From CAYRGS01 sp964423875 (GTDB lineage: Bacteria > UBA8248 > JACPRG01 > G963555815), in NCBI GenBank assembly GCA_964423875.1, contig CAYRGS010000006.1, positions 3,190 through 67,189 on the forward strand: 64,000 bases of DNA. Reading direction: 5' to 3'. The position numbers and the translations under genes were made by a program. Shown here piece after piece: positions 18,703 to 27,538 of the stretch (positions are counted from its first letter, which is position 1; each line of letters begins with the position of its first letter). The notes beneath the pieces were generated by a model. It was not told the DNA's origin. It saw nothing but the letters and a program-made list of their open reading frames with translations, and searched no databases.

Positions 18703-19059
18703 CGTTCCGTCCATTCCAGTGTGAGCCGGACAACGTGCCCGGGGTCTTGAAGAATGCCTTCGAAACCTGGGATTTTCCCTGGCTCCACCGCCGCCATTCC
18801 CGCGACCCCGCCGGGTGCGGACGCACCGCACGCCTTGCCCAGCCGGCCACCGAGACTCCAAACGGTCATTCTTAGGAAAAGAAAATCAACTGGGTCAATG
18901 TTAGCCTAAGGCCCAAGAGGTCCGCAACCGGATTCAAGGAAGGGCGGGAGAGATTATGCCGCAGAGGGGAATAAGAAAAAAGGCTATCGCAGCAGACCTT
19001 GCAGACGGCGCTTCCGATGTCCGCTCTTCCGGGGCGGGTATTCCTTTCGACGGCGGCTT
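18703..19059. other. Intergenic region upstream of dapL
   Basis: About 355 bases between dapL and the ornithine cyclodeaminase-like gene, both on the minus strand. An A+T-rich patch at 18873-18905 and another near 18970 could be parts of a promoter, but I see no full promoter, terminator hairpin or conserved reading frame. The open frame extending from dapL to 18861 has no motif support. Confidence 0.4.
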
Positions 19060-20052
19060 TCAGCCCCAGTCCAGCAGGCTTCCCCTGCCCAACCGCTCCG
19101 CCTCCCTCAAAACATGAAAACCCGTGACGATGTCCTGGATAGCGACTCCCAGGCTCTTGAACAGGGTGATTTCTTTCGGGTCCCGACGTCCCGGGCGCTC
19201 CCCGAGCACGACCTGTCCGATCTCGTCCTGCAAGTGCTCCTCCACGACGATCCCTTCCTTGATCGGGAGATAAATATCCCGGGCATAGGCAAGACATCCT
19301 TCGCGGCTGTCCATCAGAACGCGGGCCCGGCGGACCGTTTCGCTGTCCAGCTCTCGTCCGTTTACGTTGCCGACGGAGTTGATATGAGTTCCAGGCCGGA
19401 GGTCGCGGCCGTCAAAGACCGGCTCCTTTGCGTTGGTCGCCGCTACAACGATGTCGGCCTCCCGGACGGCCCTGTTCCTGTCCTTCGTCAACTCGATATC
19501 TCGCGGGATTCGCCCCCCCAGCGTCTTCATGTCCTCGACAAATCGTTTCGCGCGCAATTCCGACCGGCCGACCACCCACACTTTTTCGATGTCCCGGACG
19601 TGGCACACCGCCTCCAGGCAAGGCCTCGCCGTATCGCCTGCGCCGAAGACCGTCACAACGCTGGAATCTTCCCGGGCAAGGAGTTGAGTGGACAAGCCGG
19701 CGCAAGCCCCGGTCCGATGGTCCGTCAGATACGCCCCTTCCAGCAATGCCCTCGGCTGACCGGTCTCCCCGTCCATCAGGAGAAGCGCCGACATCCGGGC
19801 GGGAAGGCCCTTTTTTAAGTTTTCCGGAAAGCGGCCCGTGAACTTCATCCCGAACCCTCGCGCATTCTCCAGAACGGCCGGCATGAAAAGCATGTGGGCC
19901 TTCGGCCGCTCTGTGAGCAGAAGCGTTTTGACGGGCATGTCGATCCGGTTCGAGGACAAAAGCGCGAACGCCTCCCCCTGGATGGGGATCGTCTCGTCCC
20001 ACCTCAAGAGATCTTCAACCTCCCGGCCGGAGAGGAATCGAATCTGGCTCAC
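19060..20052 (-). CDS. Ornithine cyclodeaminase / mu-crystallin family protein (330 aa)
   Basis: The fold is recognised from MKFTGRFPEN, LLMDGETGQPRALLEG, the central TDHRTGACAGLSTQLL, the Rossmann motif VTVFGAGDTARPCLEA, and DIVVAATNAKEPVF followed by GTHINSVG. The family includes ornithine cyclodeaminase, alanine dehydrogenase of archaeal type and ketimine reductases, all NAD(P)-dependent. The RTGA segment and the Asp/Asn pattern around the nicotinamide site are kept, so the enzyme is probably active. Its true substrate is not predictable. The start is GTG 20052. The catabolic neighbours (M24 peptidase, amidohydrolase) suggest amino acid or amide breakdown. Confidence 0.88.
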   Translation of the reverse strand: MSQIRFLSGREVEDLLRWDETIPIQGEAFALLSSNRIDMPVKTLLLTERPKAHMLFMPAVLENARGFGMKFTGRFPENLKKGLPARMSALLLMDGETGQPRALLEGAYLTDHRTGACAGLSTQLLAREDSSVVTVFGAGDTARPCLEAVCHVRDIEKVWVVGRSELRAKRFVEDMKTLGGRIPRDIELTKDRNRAVREADIVVAATNAKEPVFDGRDLRPGTHINSVGNVNGRELDSETVRRARVLMDSREGCLAYARDIYLPIKEGIVVEEHLQDEIGQVVLGERPGRRDPKEITLFKSLGVAIQDIVTGFHVLREAERLGRGSLLDWG

Positions 20053-20254
20053 TGCGCCGAAATCCCGATCGGGCTAAGTCCTCCGGATAGCGGACACAAA
20101 CCACGGTGACCGCCCGTCCAACGTCAAATTCTCATCAACCGTTCGTTGTAAGGGGTGGCGGTGGGGTCGAATTCCAATAGGGGGTCCACCCAATCGCGAA
20201 AGCGGTGTAGCGCGGAGTCTGAAGCCCCGCTGGTTTATGATTCGGCGTGGCGTT

Positions 20255-20330
20255 CGGGCGGGGACGGGGACCCGCCCCTACGGGTAAACAGGGTTCTTTC
20301 TTCGTAGGGGCCGGTCCCCGTCCCGGCCCG
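20255..20330. repeat. Long imperfect palindrome (28 bp arms, 20 nt loop)
   Basis: Arms 20255-20282 and 20303-20330 pair over 28 positions with two mismatches around a 20-base loop. The arms read ggggacggggaccc... and its complement, with outer ctacg at the loop side. It lies in the 360-base gap (20053-20412) between two minus-strand genes; the rest of that gap shows no gene. It may be a REP/MITE-like mobile palindrome or a transcript-end hairpin; it has no T-tract. Confidence 0.8.
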
Positions 20331-20412
20331 TCCCACTCCCATGGGAAATAGAATGCCGGGACCTAATCAGCATCCGTCCGCTGGGTCAATGATTGAAAAC
20401 CAACCAGTTCAA

Positions 20413-21690
20413 TCAACCTACCTCGTTCGGGCGTTTCAGTTGGTGAGAAACCCTCGCTACCCCCCCCTCCTGGGTCTTGACGACGTAAAGCTCGCGCGAG
20501 GCCGTGGAAATGACGTCGGGTCCGCCTTCGGTGATGATCACGGTCTGCTCGTCGCCGAACTTCTCCCGATCCGTGAGATAGGCCTCCACGGAGAAATACA
20601 TCCCCACCTCCAGGGGCTCGTCGTTGTCCATCTGGAGGAAGGGCCGCTCGCTCCCGCTCAGACCCACGCCGTGACCGATGTGGGCGTAAGGCGCCCGTTC
20701 GTAGACGGGGCGCTTTTCGTCCGGAACACCTAGATCGCGGTAGGCGGCGACGGTCTCCTTCAAAACCTCGGACACCCGCACGCCGGGCTTCATCACCGCG
20801 ACGGTGCGATCCACAACCTCCCTCACGATCCGGTGGTTCTCCAGCGCCCGGCCGTCGGGCGCTCCCACGACGCCCATCCGGTTGTACTCGTTCCAGTAGC
20901 CCCGATAAACACAGCCGGCGTCCATGAAGATCAAGTCGCCGCGGCGGAGGGGTTTCTTCGTCGGGGGGAGAAATTTAAGCCTCCAGTCCCCGCCCGTGGT
21001 GATGACGATGTTCTGGTACAAGGGTGGACGAAAGGCCCCGCCGTCGACGATGAGGTGGACGAGGCGCCGGCTCACCTCCTCCTCGGTCATCCCCTCCTCC
21101 AGGGACCGGAAACAGGCCTCGATGGCGCCGCTGAAAATCCGGGCCGACTCCTTGATTCGCTCGATCTCGCGAGGGGACTTGATGGCCCGCATCCTAAGCA
21201 GCAAGGAGGAGGCATCCACGAAGGCGGCCCGGGGAAGGGAATCCCGCAATGCCTCGAATGTCAACTGGGGCATCATCAGCCGCTGATCCAGTCCCAACTC
21301 CGCCCCGATCCCCCCCTCGCCAAGGCCGGCGTCCACAACGGCCTGCCGGACGACCTCCAGAGGCAGAGGCTCATGGTACACCCGGATGTCATCGATCCAG
21401 GTGGACCTTGGAGCGTCCCCCGCGCTTAGGGAAACCGCAACGAGGACGGGATCGCCCTCCCGCGGCAGCAGGAAGATGTGCGGACGGGAATGGTTCTGCT
21501 GATAGTCCCGCGGCAGGTGGCCGGTGAAGTAGCGGTAGTTCATGGCCGAGCAGAAATCCCCAGTGACCATGAGGCCGTCCAGGCCCTGCTTAGCCATTAG
21601 GTCCCGCGCGCGTCCCCAACGGAGGTCGTATTCCTCCCTCGGGAAATCGTGGAAATCGATTCTGTATTCGGGGGCAATGCTTTCCTGCAT
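20413..21690 (-). CDS. M24 family metallopeptidase (Xaa-Pro aminopeptidase/creatinase fold, 425 aa)
   Basis: An N-terminal creatinase-like domain (about residues 1-165) precedes the pita-bread catalytic domain. Metal-ligand positions can be read as Asp in FMDAG, Glu in GYWNEYNR where most relatives have Asp, His in HIGHGVG, Glu in MYFSVEAYL and Glu in FGDEQTVII. The enzyme would cleave X-Pro peptides or a related amide, or hydrolyse a non-peptide substrate as creatinase does. The start is set at ATG 21690 (MQESIAPEY). It is followed downstream by the ornithine cyclodeaminase-like gene and preceded by an amidohydrolase, fitting a small catabolic cluster. Confidence 0.88.
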   Translation of the reverse strand: MQESIAPEYRIDFHDFPREEYDLRWGRARDLMAKQGLDGLMVTGDFCSAMNYRYFTGHLPRDYQQNHSRPHIFLLPREGDPVLVAVSLSAGDAPRSTWIDDIRVYHEPLPLEVVRQAVVDAGLGEGGIGAELGLDQRLMMPQLTFEALRDSLPRAAFVDASSLLLRMRAIKSPREIERIKESARIFSGAIEACFRSLEEGMTEEEVSRRLVHLIVDGGAFRPPLYQNIVITTGGDWRLKFLPPTKKPLRRGDLIFMDAGCVYRGYWNEYNRMGVVGAPDGRALENHRIVREVVDRTVAVMKPGVRVSEVLKETVAAYRDLGVPDEKRPVYERAPYAHIGHGVGLSGSERPFLQMDNDEPLEVGMYFSVEAYLTDREKFGDEQTVIITEGGPDVISTASRELYVVKTQEGGVARVSHQLKRPNEVG

Positions 21691-21848
21691 CGGTTTTCCT
21701 TCCGGAAGAGGGTTGGCTCCGGTGACCCGGACAGAACCCAGCGTGAGAATTGAAATCCCGCACCCCACGAAACTCAGCGTCTACATGGAGACCGAAGAAA
21801 GGGGGCTTCGTCGGTTCAACGCCTGCCTTCGCCGACGCGCCGGGAGTC

Positions 21849-23222
21849 TCACGGACCCGTGGGCTTCGGCCCTCCCCTGCGTGCCTCGAGGGCGGCCGCG
21901 GACTCGGATGTGTCCAGACGGTCCAGGATGCGCTCGGCGGTCTCTTGGGCCTCCGCGCGAACCGCGTTGCCGTCCACCCGGACGAGCTTGCCCTCCCGCA
22001 CGGCCGGCCGTCCGTTCACAATGACGGTCTCGACGTCGGCCGCCGCGGCCGACCAGACGAGGAGCGCCATCAGGTTATCGTGCGTCCCGCGGACCCTGGG
22101 CGTCAGGTGGAGGCGCCTCGCGTCAAGCACGGTCACATCGGCCTTCAGGCCCGGGACCAGCCTTCCGGCGTCGATCCCCAGGGCGCGCGCCCCGTGAATC
22201 GTCGCCATCTCCAGGGCCTTCCCGGTGGATAGGGCGGCCACGTCCTCGGCCACAAACCTGTGAAGCGTCAGCGCATGGCGCATCGTCTCGAAGGGGCCCA
22301 GGCGGTAAGTCGAAAGCATGCCGTCCGTGCCGAGGGCCACCGTAACCCCGGCTTCAAGGAGCGAAGGCACGGGCGAAGCCCCGTTCGCGAATCTCAGGTT
22401 GCTGATGGGGTTATGGACAGCGTGGCTGCCGGTCCGAGCGAACAGGTCGATATCCTCCCGGTCGAACCAGACGCAATGCGCCGCGACGAAGTCGGGGCCG
22501 AGGAGACCCAGATCGTGAAGGGCCCCGGGGGGCCGATTGCCCCACCGCTCGACGCCGTAGGTCACCTCCCCCCGGTGTTCACAGAGGTGGCCGTGGATGC
22601 GCCGGCCCGTGGTATCGGCCTCCTGCCGCAAAGCCCGGAGCAGCCGGTCGCTCGAGCCCGACAGGTTGTCGTAGCCCAGCCAGGAAAGAACCCGTCCATC
22701 CGCGGAGGTCCCGCAATCCCGAATCAGGGCGAGGTTGTCCTCGAAGGTGTCGCTCGTGCCGGCGAAATCGGCGTTGTCGGCCGCGTGCGGGGCGATGCAC
22801 GCGCGGATACCCACCTCGACCGCCCCCCGGAAGCACCCCTGGGGCTTGACCGGCATGGCCAGCGCCGAAGTGTAGCCCGCCAAGAGACATTCGCCGAAAG
22901 CCAGGCGCGCGCCGATGCGGGAATCTTCGTCGTCGATCAGGCGGCTCACGCCGTCGGCGTACCGGACGTGCCACTCGGGAACCGGAAGGCCGTCGCCCAA
23001 GGCGCGGGCGGGCCGGGTATGAACGTGCGCGTTCACCAGCCCCGGCAGCACAACGCGCCCGCGTCCATCCAGAAACTCGTCGGCGTCCGGGTCGCGGCCG
23101 GGGTCAGGCATCACTTCCCGGATTCGGTCGCCCTCCAGGACGAGGAGACCTTCATCGATGACCCCCATCTCCGGGTCCATCGTCACAAGCGTCGCCCCCC
23201 GGATGGCCAGGGAACGGACCAT
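21849..23222 (-). CDS. Amidohydrolase, TRZ/ATZ deaminase-chlorohydrolase family (457 aa)
   Basis: A beta-sandwich N-terminus (GATLVTMDPEMGVIDEG) leads into the metal motif NAHVHTRP. It is followed by HGHLCEHRGE, AHCVWFD, SHAVHNPISNLRFANG and the metal Asp in LGTDGMLST, in the order of the S-adenosylhomocysteine/guanine deaminase and atrazine chlorohydrolase group. The enzyme should deaminate or hydrolyse a small N-containing ring compound in the cytoplasm. The start is ATG 23222 with a purine-rich GGCCCGGGGGG upstream. It is divergent from the CoA-transferase genes. The exact substrate is not identifiable. Confidence 0.9.
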   Translation of the reverse strand: MVRSLAIRGATLVTMDPEMGVIDEGLLVLEGDRIREVMPDPGRDPDADEFLDGRGRVVLPGLVNAHVHTRPARALGDGLPVPEWHVRYADGVSRLIDDEDSRIGARLAFGECLLAGYTSALAMPVKPQGCFRGAVEVGIRACIAPHAADNADFAGTSDTFEDNLALIRDCGTSADGRVLSWLGYDNLSGSSDRLLRALRQEADTTGRRIHGHLCEHRGEVTYGVERWGNRPPGALHDLGLLGPDFVAAHCVWFDREDIDLFARTGSHAVHNPISNLRFANGASPVPSLLEAGVTVALGTDGMLSTYRLGPFETMRHALTLHRFVAEDVAALSTGKALEMATIHGARALGIDAGRLVPGLKADVTVLDARRLHLTPRVRGTHDNLMALLVWSAAAADVETVIVNGRPAVREGKLVRVDGNAVRAEAQETAERILDRLDTSESAAALEARRGGPKPTGP

Positions 23223-23437
23223 TGGTTTACCCCCCGGGCCTCGTTTTTCCTCATTGCGGCGCTGGACTTTCTCCGCATTCCGGCTGCAGTCCACTCTACT
23301 TCATTCCGGCGGGGAAGATCGAACCACCCGGCCTCGTCCGGGCGTGTGCCGCGGAGTTTTCGCCGGGCGGGCGCCGCGCATCTGCGACAGTAGGCGCGGT
23401 CCGCGCGGTTCCGTGAATCTCAATCAAGGAGCGATCC

Positions 23438-24130
23438 ATGGTTCAGGTTTTTCAATCGGCCCATGAGGCGATCTTCGACCTTCAGGACCGTGCCAGCATC
23501 ATGGCGGGCGGGTTCGGGGTTTGCGGCGTCGTCGAAGCGTTGATCGACGCCGTCCACCAGACCGGCGTCAAGGACCTCACGGTCATCAGCAACGGGGCCA
23601 GCATGGAAGACTGGTTTCTGGGGAAATGGATTTCCGGCCGCCGGGTCCGGAAGATGGTATGCAGCCGAATCGGCTCCAACAAGGAGCTGGAGCGGCAGTA
23701 CCTGGCGGGGGAGATCGAGGTGGAGTTCGTTCCCCAAGGCACCTTCGCCGAGCGCATTCGCGCGGCGGGGGTGGGCACGGGCGGCTTCTACACGCGGACC
23801 GGCGTCGGCACCATCGTGGCCGAGGGAAAAGAGACCCAGGTCTTCGACGGCGAGACCTACCTGCTTGAAAGACCCCTTGGGGGGGATTTCGCGTTCGTGA
23901 AAGCGTGGAAAGGCGACACCGCGGGCAACCTCATCTACCGGATGACGGCGCTGAACTTCAACCCCGTCATGGCCATGGCGGGCAAAGTCACCATCGCCGA
24001 AGTGGAGGAGCTCGTCCCGGCGGGAGAGTTGGACCCGAACCACATCCACACACCGGGGATCTTTGTCCAGCGCATCTTTCAGGGTAAACGGTTTGAAAAG
24101 CGGATCGAGATTCTGTCGGTTCAGGATTAA
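23438..24130 (+). CDS. 3-oxoacid CoA-transferase family, subunit A (230 aa)
   Basis: This is subunit A of a family I two-subunit CoA-transferase. Diagnostic segments are IMAGGFGVCGVVEALIDA, DLTVISNGAS, VEFVPQGTFAERIRAAG, GGFYTRTGVGT and GDTAGNLIYR. It works as a heterodimer pair with the product of the next gene, moving CoA between an acyl-CoA donor and a 3-oxo or other carboxylic acid. Family I specificity (succinyl-CoA:acetoacetate, acetate, or 3-oxoadipate) is not fixed by these motifs. It starts at ATG 23438 after a GGAG-type site. Confidence 0.93.
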   Translation: MVQVFQSAHEAIFDLQDRASIMAGGFGVCGVVEALIDAVHQTGVKDLTVISNGASMEDWFLGKWISGRRVRKMVCSRIGSNKELERQYLAGEIEVEFVPQGTFAERIRAAGVGTGGFYTRTGVGTIVAEGKETQVFDGETYLLERPLGGDFAFVKAWKGDTAGNLIYRMTALNFNPVMAMAGKVTIAEVEELVPAGELDPNHIHTPGIFVQRIFQGKRFEKRIEILSVQD

Positions 24131-24148
24131 AGGGGGGGGGGTGAGAAA

Positions 24149-24808
24149 TTGGGTCTGAGCCGGGAGCAGATCGCCGCGCGCGCGGCCCTGGAGCTTCAAG
24201 ACGGGGACCACATCAACCTAGGCGTCGGGATTCCGACGCTCGTCGGCAACTACATCCCCCCCGACAGGCGGGTCATCCTTCACTCGGAGAACGGCATCCT
24301 GGCCATGGGCCCCTTCCCGCGCCGGGGAGAGGAGGACGCCGACCTCATTAACGCCAGCAAGCAGACCGTCACCGTTCTTCCGGGCGCGTCTTTCTTCGAC
24401 AGCGCGACCGCCTTCGGGATGATCCGCGGCGGGCACGTGGACGCGACCATCCTGGGGGCGATGCAAGTGGCGGAAAACGGAGACCTCGCCAACTGGATGA
24501 TCCCCGGACAGATGGCCGCCGGAATGGGCGGGGCCATGGACCTGGTGGCGGGGGCCAAACGGGTCCTCATCCTGATGGAGCACGTGACGAGGAAAGGCAA
24601 GCCGAAGATCGTCTCCCGCTGCGACCTGCCCTTGACCGGGGCCGGCGTCGTGGACCGGATCTTCACCGACCTTTGCGTCATGGACGTCGCGTCGGAGGGA
24701 CTCGTGCTGTTGGAGCTGGCGCCGGGCGTCACGGAGGAGGAGGTCCGCGAGAAGACGGAGGCGTCCTTCTTCACGTCTCCTTCCTTGAAAGAAATCCCCA
24801 TCGCCTGA
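24149..24808 (+). CDS. 3-oxoacid CoA-transferase family, subunit B (219 aa)
   Basis: Subunit B carries the catalytic Glu in HSENGILAMGP, after the CoA-site motif NLGVGIPTLVGNYI. GGHVDATILGAMQV and AGMGGAMDLVAGAKRVLI complete the family pattern. Length is normal. The start appears to be TTG 24149, because the nearby GTG is out of frame. A run of ten G (24132-24141) lies where the ribosome binding site must be. It follows subunit A by 18 bases and is surely co-translated with it. Confidence 0.93.
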   Translation: MGLSREQIAARAALELQDGDHINLGVGIPTLVGNYIPPDRRVILHSENGILAMGPFPRRGEEDADLINASKQTVTVLPGASFFDSATAFGMIRGGHVDATILGAMQVAENGDLANWMIPGQMAAGMGGAMDLVAGAKRVLILMEHVTRKGKPKIVSRCDLPLTGAGVVDRIFTDLCVMDVASEGLVLLELAPGVTEEEVREKTEASFFTSPSLKEIPIA

Positions 24809-24957
24809 GCCATCGAGCGCCGGCGGTCCCGCCGATCCTCAGGGAGCCAACTCCAGACCGGGGAGACGGGCGAAGCTTGAAGTCTCCCGCTCAACCCGGT
24901 ACGGTTTAATCAGCGCAAAGTCTTTTACGCCTCGGCAGAAAAAGGAGAAACTAAGAG

Positions 24958-25671
24958 ATGGCCAGCAAGAACCTTTGGGTCACCTGGCTCGGACACGGCA
25001 GCTTCAAGATCCAAACCCCCGGCGGCAAGGCCCTCTACCTGGACCCTTGGCTTACGTCGAACCCTTCCTGTCCGGACGACTGCAAAACGGTGGACGCATG
25101 CGACATCATCCTCCTCACACACGGCCATTTCGACCACGTCGGCGACACAGCGGACATCGCCCGGGCGCACAAACCGACCGTCGTCGCCCAGGTCGAGCTG
25201 GCGAACTGGCTGGGAAAAAAGGGCGTCGAGAACACGAGCGGGATGAACAAGGGCGGCACCCAGACGGTCGAGGGGATCAAGTTCACCATGACCCACGCCC
25301 AACACAGCTCATCCGCCGAGGAGAACGGCAACCCGGTCTATCTGGGGGAGCCCGCCGGCTACGTCGTCGAGTTCGAAAACGGATTCAAAGCGTACTTCGC
25401 CGGGGACACGAACGTTTTCGGGGACATGCGGATCATTCACGAGCTCTACGGTCCGACCATGGCCGTCCTGCCCATCGGAAGCCACTTCACGATGGACCCG
25501 AAGGAGGCCGAGTACGCATGCAGGCTGCTGGACGCCCGCATCGTCATTCCCTGCCATTACGGGACGTTCCCGCTTCTCACCGGAACCGTCGAGGAGTTCA
25601 AGAAGCTGACGATGGAGATCGCCGACCTCGAGGTTGTCGACTTTCAACCCGGCGAGACCAAAAACTTCTAA
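24958..25671 (+). CDS. Metal-dependent hydrolase, UPF0173 type (MBL fold, 237 aa)
   Basis: A beta-lactamase-fold hydrolase with the metal motif THGHFDHVGD, further ligands in the MTHAQHSS and YFAGDTNVF segments, and His in PCHYGTFP. The sequence WLGHGSFKI at the N-terminus and the overall length of about 235 residues match the UPF0173/YtkL group of metal-dependent hydrolases, whose physiological substrate is unsettled. The ATG at 24958 follows AAGGAG. It stands alone after the CoA-transferase pair and may or may not belong with it. Confidence 0.92.
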   Translation: MASKNLWVTWLGHGSFKIQTPGGKALYLDPWLTSNPSCPDDCKTVDACDIILLTHGHFDHVGDTADIARAHKPTVVAQVELANWLGKKGVENTSGMNKGGTQTVEGIKFTMTHAQHSSSAEENGNPVYLGEPAGYVVEFENGFKAYFAGDTNVFGDMRIIHELYGPTMAVLPIGSHFTMDPKEAEYACRLLDARIVIPCHYGTFPLLTGTVEEFKKLTMEIADLEVVDFQPGETKNF

Positions 25672-26374
25672 CTCTTTCCGTACAGGGACACGGGAAGAAA
25701 GGACGATTTCCCGCAAAACAGACTCATCAGCAGCAGTAGCCGGGACGGGATCGGAAACTTCCTAGTGGAGAGGGCCACCTTCTCTCGGGCGAACAGTTCA
25801 CTGACCCGATGTGGCTGAATCAGTGCGATCCTCTTTTGAGCTCCCTCGTATGAAAGGATGTCGTTCCAGCCACCGGCGGCGTTCACCGCCTGCGCGCGCT
25901 CTGCCTGGGCGCTCCCCAAGCAGAGCTTGACCGCCCCTTTGTGTCCGGGCCGTCCCGGTGGCGGGGTTATCGGAACAATCAAAGGGGTCCCTTCGTTTTT
26001 CAGGCAGGTGGAAAGGTTCGCGAAAAGGCACAGAACGTGGTGCTCGAAATCATTGGACTCGTCAAGAAGGCCGCACAAAGGCTTCGGTTGGGCGCCATCG
26101 CAAACTCCCTGTTTGTCCCCACCACCTTGGTTTGGCTCACGGGCGGCTGGACTTACCGGGGAGAGATCGCGGTCCGAAGGGTTGGGTTTGAAGTTTCCCA
26201 GCTGGACTTATGGGTCCTTGGATTTCTTGGCGTATTGCTCATTTGGCGGGAAGAATCAAGTAAAAATTTAACTCATTAAATACATCTACTTGAAAAAATG
26301 GAATAGATCGATAGAGTAATATTAACATCCTTCATCGCCGAAAACCCCCAACGGCCCAACAGGACCACGCACCG
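25672..26374. other. Gene-poor stretch of about 700 bases
   Basis: No convincing gene. A minus-strand frame (25668-26078) and a plus-strand frame (25941-26279) are open, but neither shows a known motif. The plus frame ends in two hydrophobic stretches that could be membrane-like (around LFVPTTLVWL and LWVLGFLGVLLIW) and might be a decayed or orphan small membrane protein. The last 100 bases (26270-26330) are A+T-rich. Confidence 0.4.
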
Positions 26375-27400
26375 TCACGACCCCTTGGGCGCCCTGATCC
26401 TTTCCACCCATTCGGCGACCGCTTCGTAAACCGCGGCCGCTAGGGCACGGCGGCCCCGCTCGGTCAGGTGGACGTGGTCGCGGAGGAAATCCAGCGTGGA
26501 GGGCACGCGCTCGTTCGCGGCGACGCAGTGGACGCCGTCCAGACGGCAGAACTCGTCGTTGACCGCCCATCCCGCGCGGATGGCCTCCACAAGCGTCGCG
26601 TGGTTGAACCCGGTGTATTCGTAGGCGATCCGCTTTCGCTCCCTCGGGGAGTTGTCCGGACGAATGAGCGTCGCCTGCTTCACGATGAGAAGAGGGAGAT
26701 TCCGCTCGGCCAGGAGGATCGGATGGTCAGGAGGCTCCGCCGATAAAACCCGACGCCGTTCGCATGAATCCGCTCATCCAGGGCGTCCCGCTTCCGTCCC
26801 TCCCCCCCCCCTTATTGAAGTGACGCACCCCTTTGATGAGGGCGAAGCGCAGCCGGGCGCAAGCTGAGACCACCGGGTCAGCTCGTCAAAGATCGGGATT
26901 CGACCCGTCAGGATGTTCAACGTGGACCGCTCGTTGAACCGCCCGTGGGCCTCCAGGTCCCGGATGAGGCGAGGAATGTCCGACTTTCCGAAGTATTTGA
27001 CGTCGTTCCAAAGATGCTAGACCAGCACCAAGTCGGGCGACAGGCGAAGAAGCTGGCACTTGAGCCGCACGGCGGACTGGTGCGTGGTGAATCCCGGCGT
27101 CGCCGCGTTGACGACGCGGACCGAGGGGCCGAACCGCCCCTGAAGCCGTTTCTCCAACAGGCGCGGCCAAGTGTTTCCGCCCGGGGAATTGCTGTTGAAC
27201 GCCGAAGAGCCGCCCAGAACGAAGATGCGGATCTCCCGCGGCCCCTTCCTCTCGGGAACCATCCGCCCCCGGAACCCCAGTCGGTTGATCCGGATGGTCT
27301 CCAACGAGCGAACGTATTCTCCCTGGGCCACCTTCCACCCGAAACAAGGGTCGGCGCGATAGCGGAGAACCGCCGCCCGGCAGGCCCTCCAAGGGCGTTT
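26375..27400 (-). pseudogene. SGNH/GDSL-type hydrolase, broken by stop and frameshifts
   Basis: Reading the minus strand, the central frame gives RLGFRGRMVP, REIRIFVLGGSSAF (the SGNH block I Ser) and VVNAATPGFTTHQ. It then hits an in-frame TAG at about 27017 right before HLWNDVKYFG. The frame continues with IPRLIRDLEAHGRFNE, then the frame is lost; the C-terminal part 26375-26683 carries DHVHLTERGRRALA, the block V Asp-x-x-His. At least one frameshift and one nonsense codon are therefore present. An intact relative of the same class is at 37420. The 5' end is unclear. Confidence 0.75.
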
Positions 27401-27538
27401 GGATTTCAGCGATCAAAAAGATGCGCGGGTCTCGAACGGAGGGAGGGTTCAAACGCCGCCTTTCGGGGGCTTCCCGAAGGCCTTGTCGGGGAAAAGTCGA
27501 GAGGAAGGAGCGGGAGGGAAGGGGGGGGGGACGTTCGC

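Noticed and set aside
25668..26078. 136-codon minus-strand frame as a gene
   Set aside because: No motif, no start with a good ribosome site, and a composition like chance frames.
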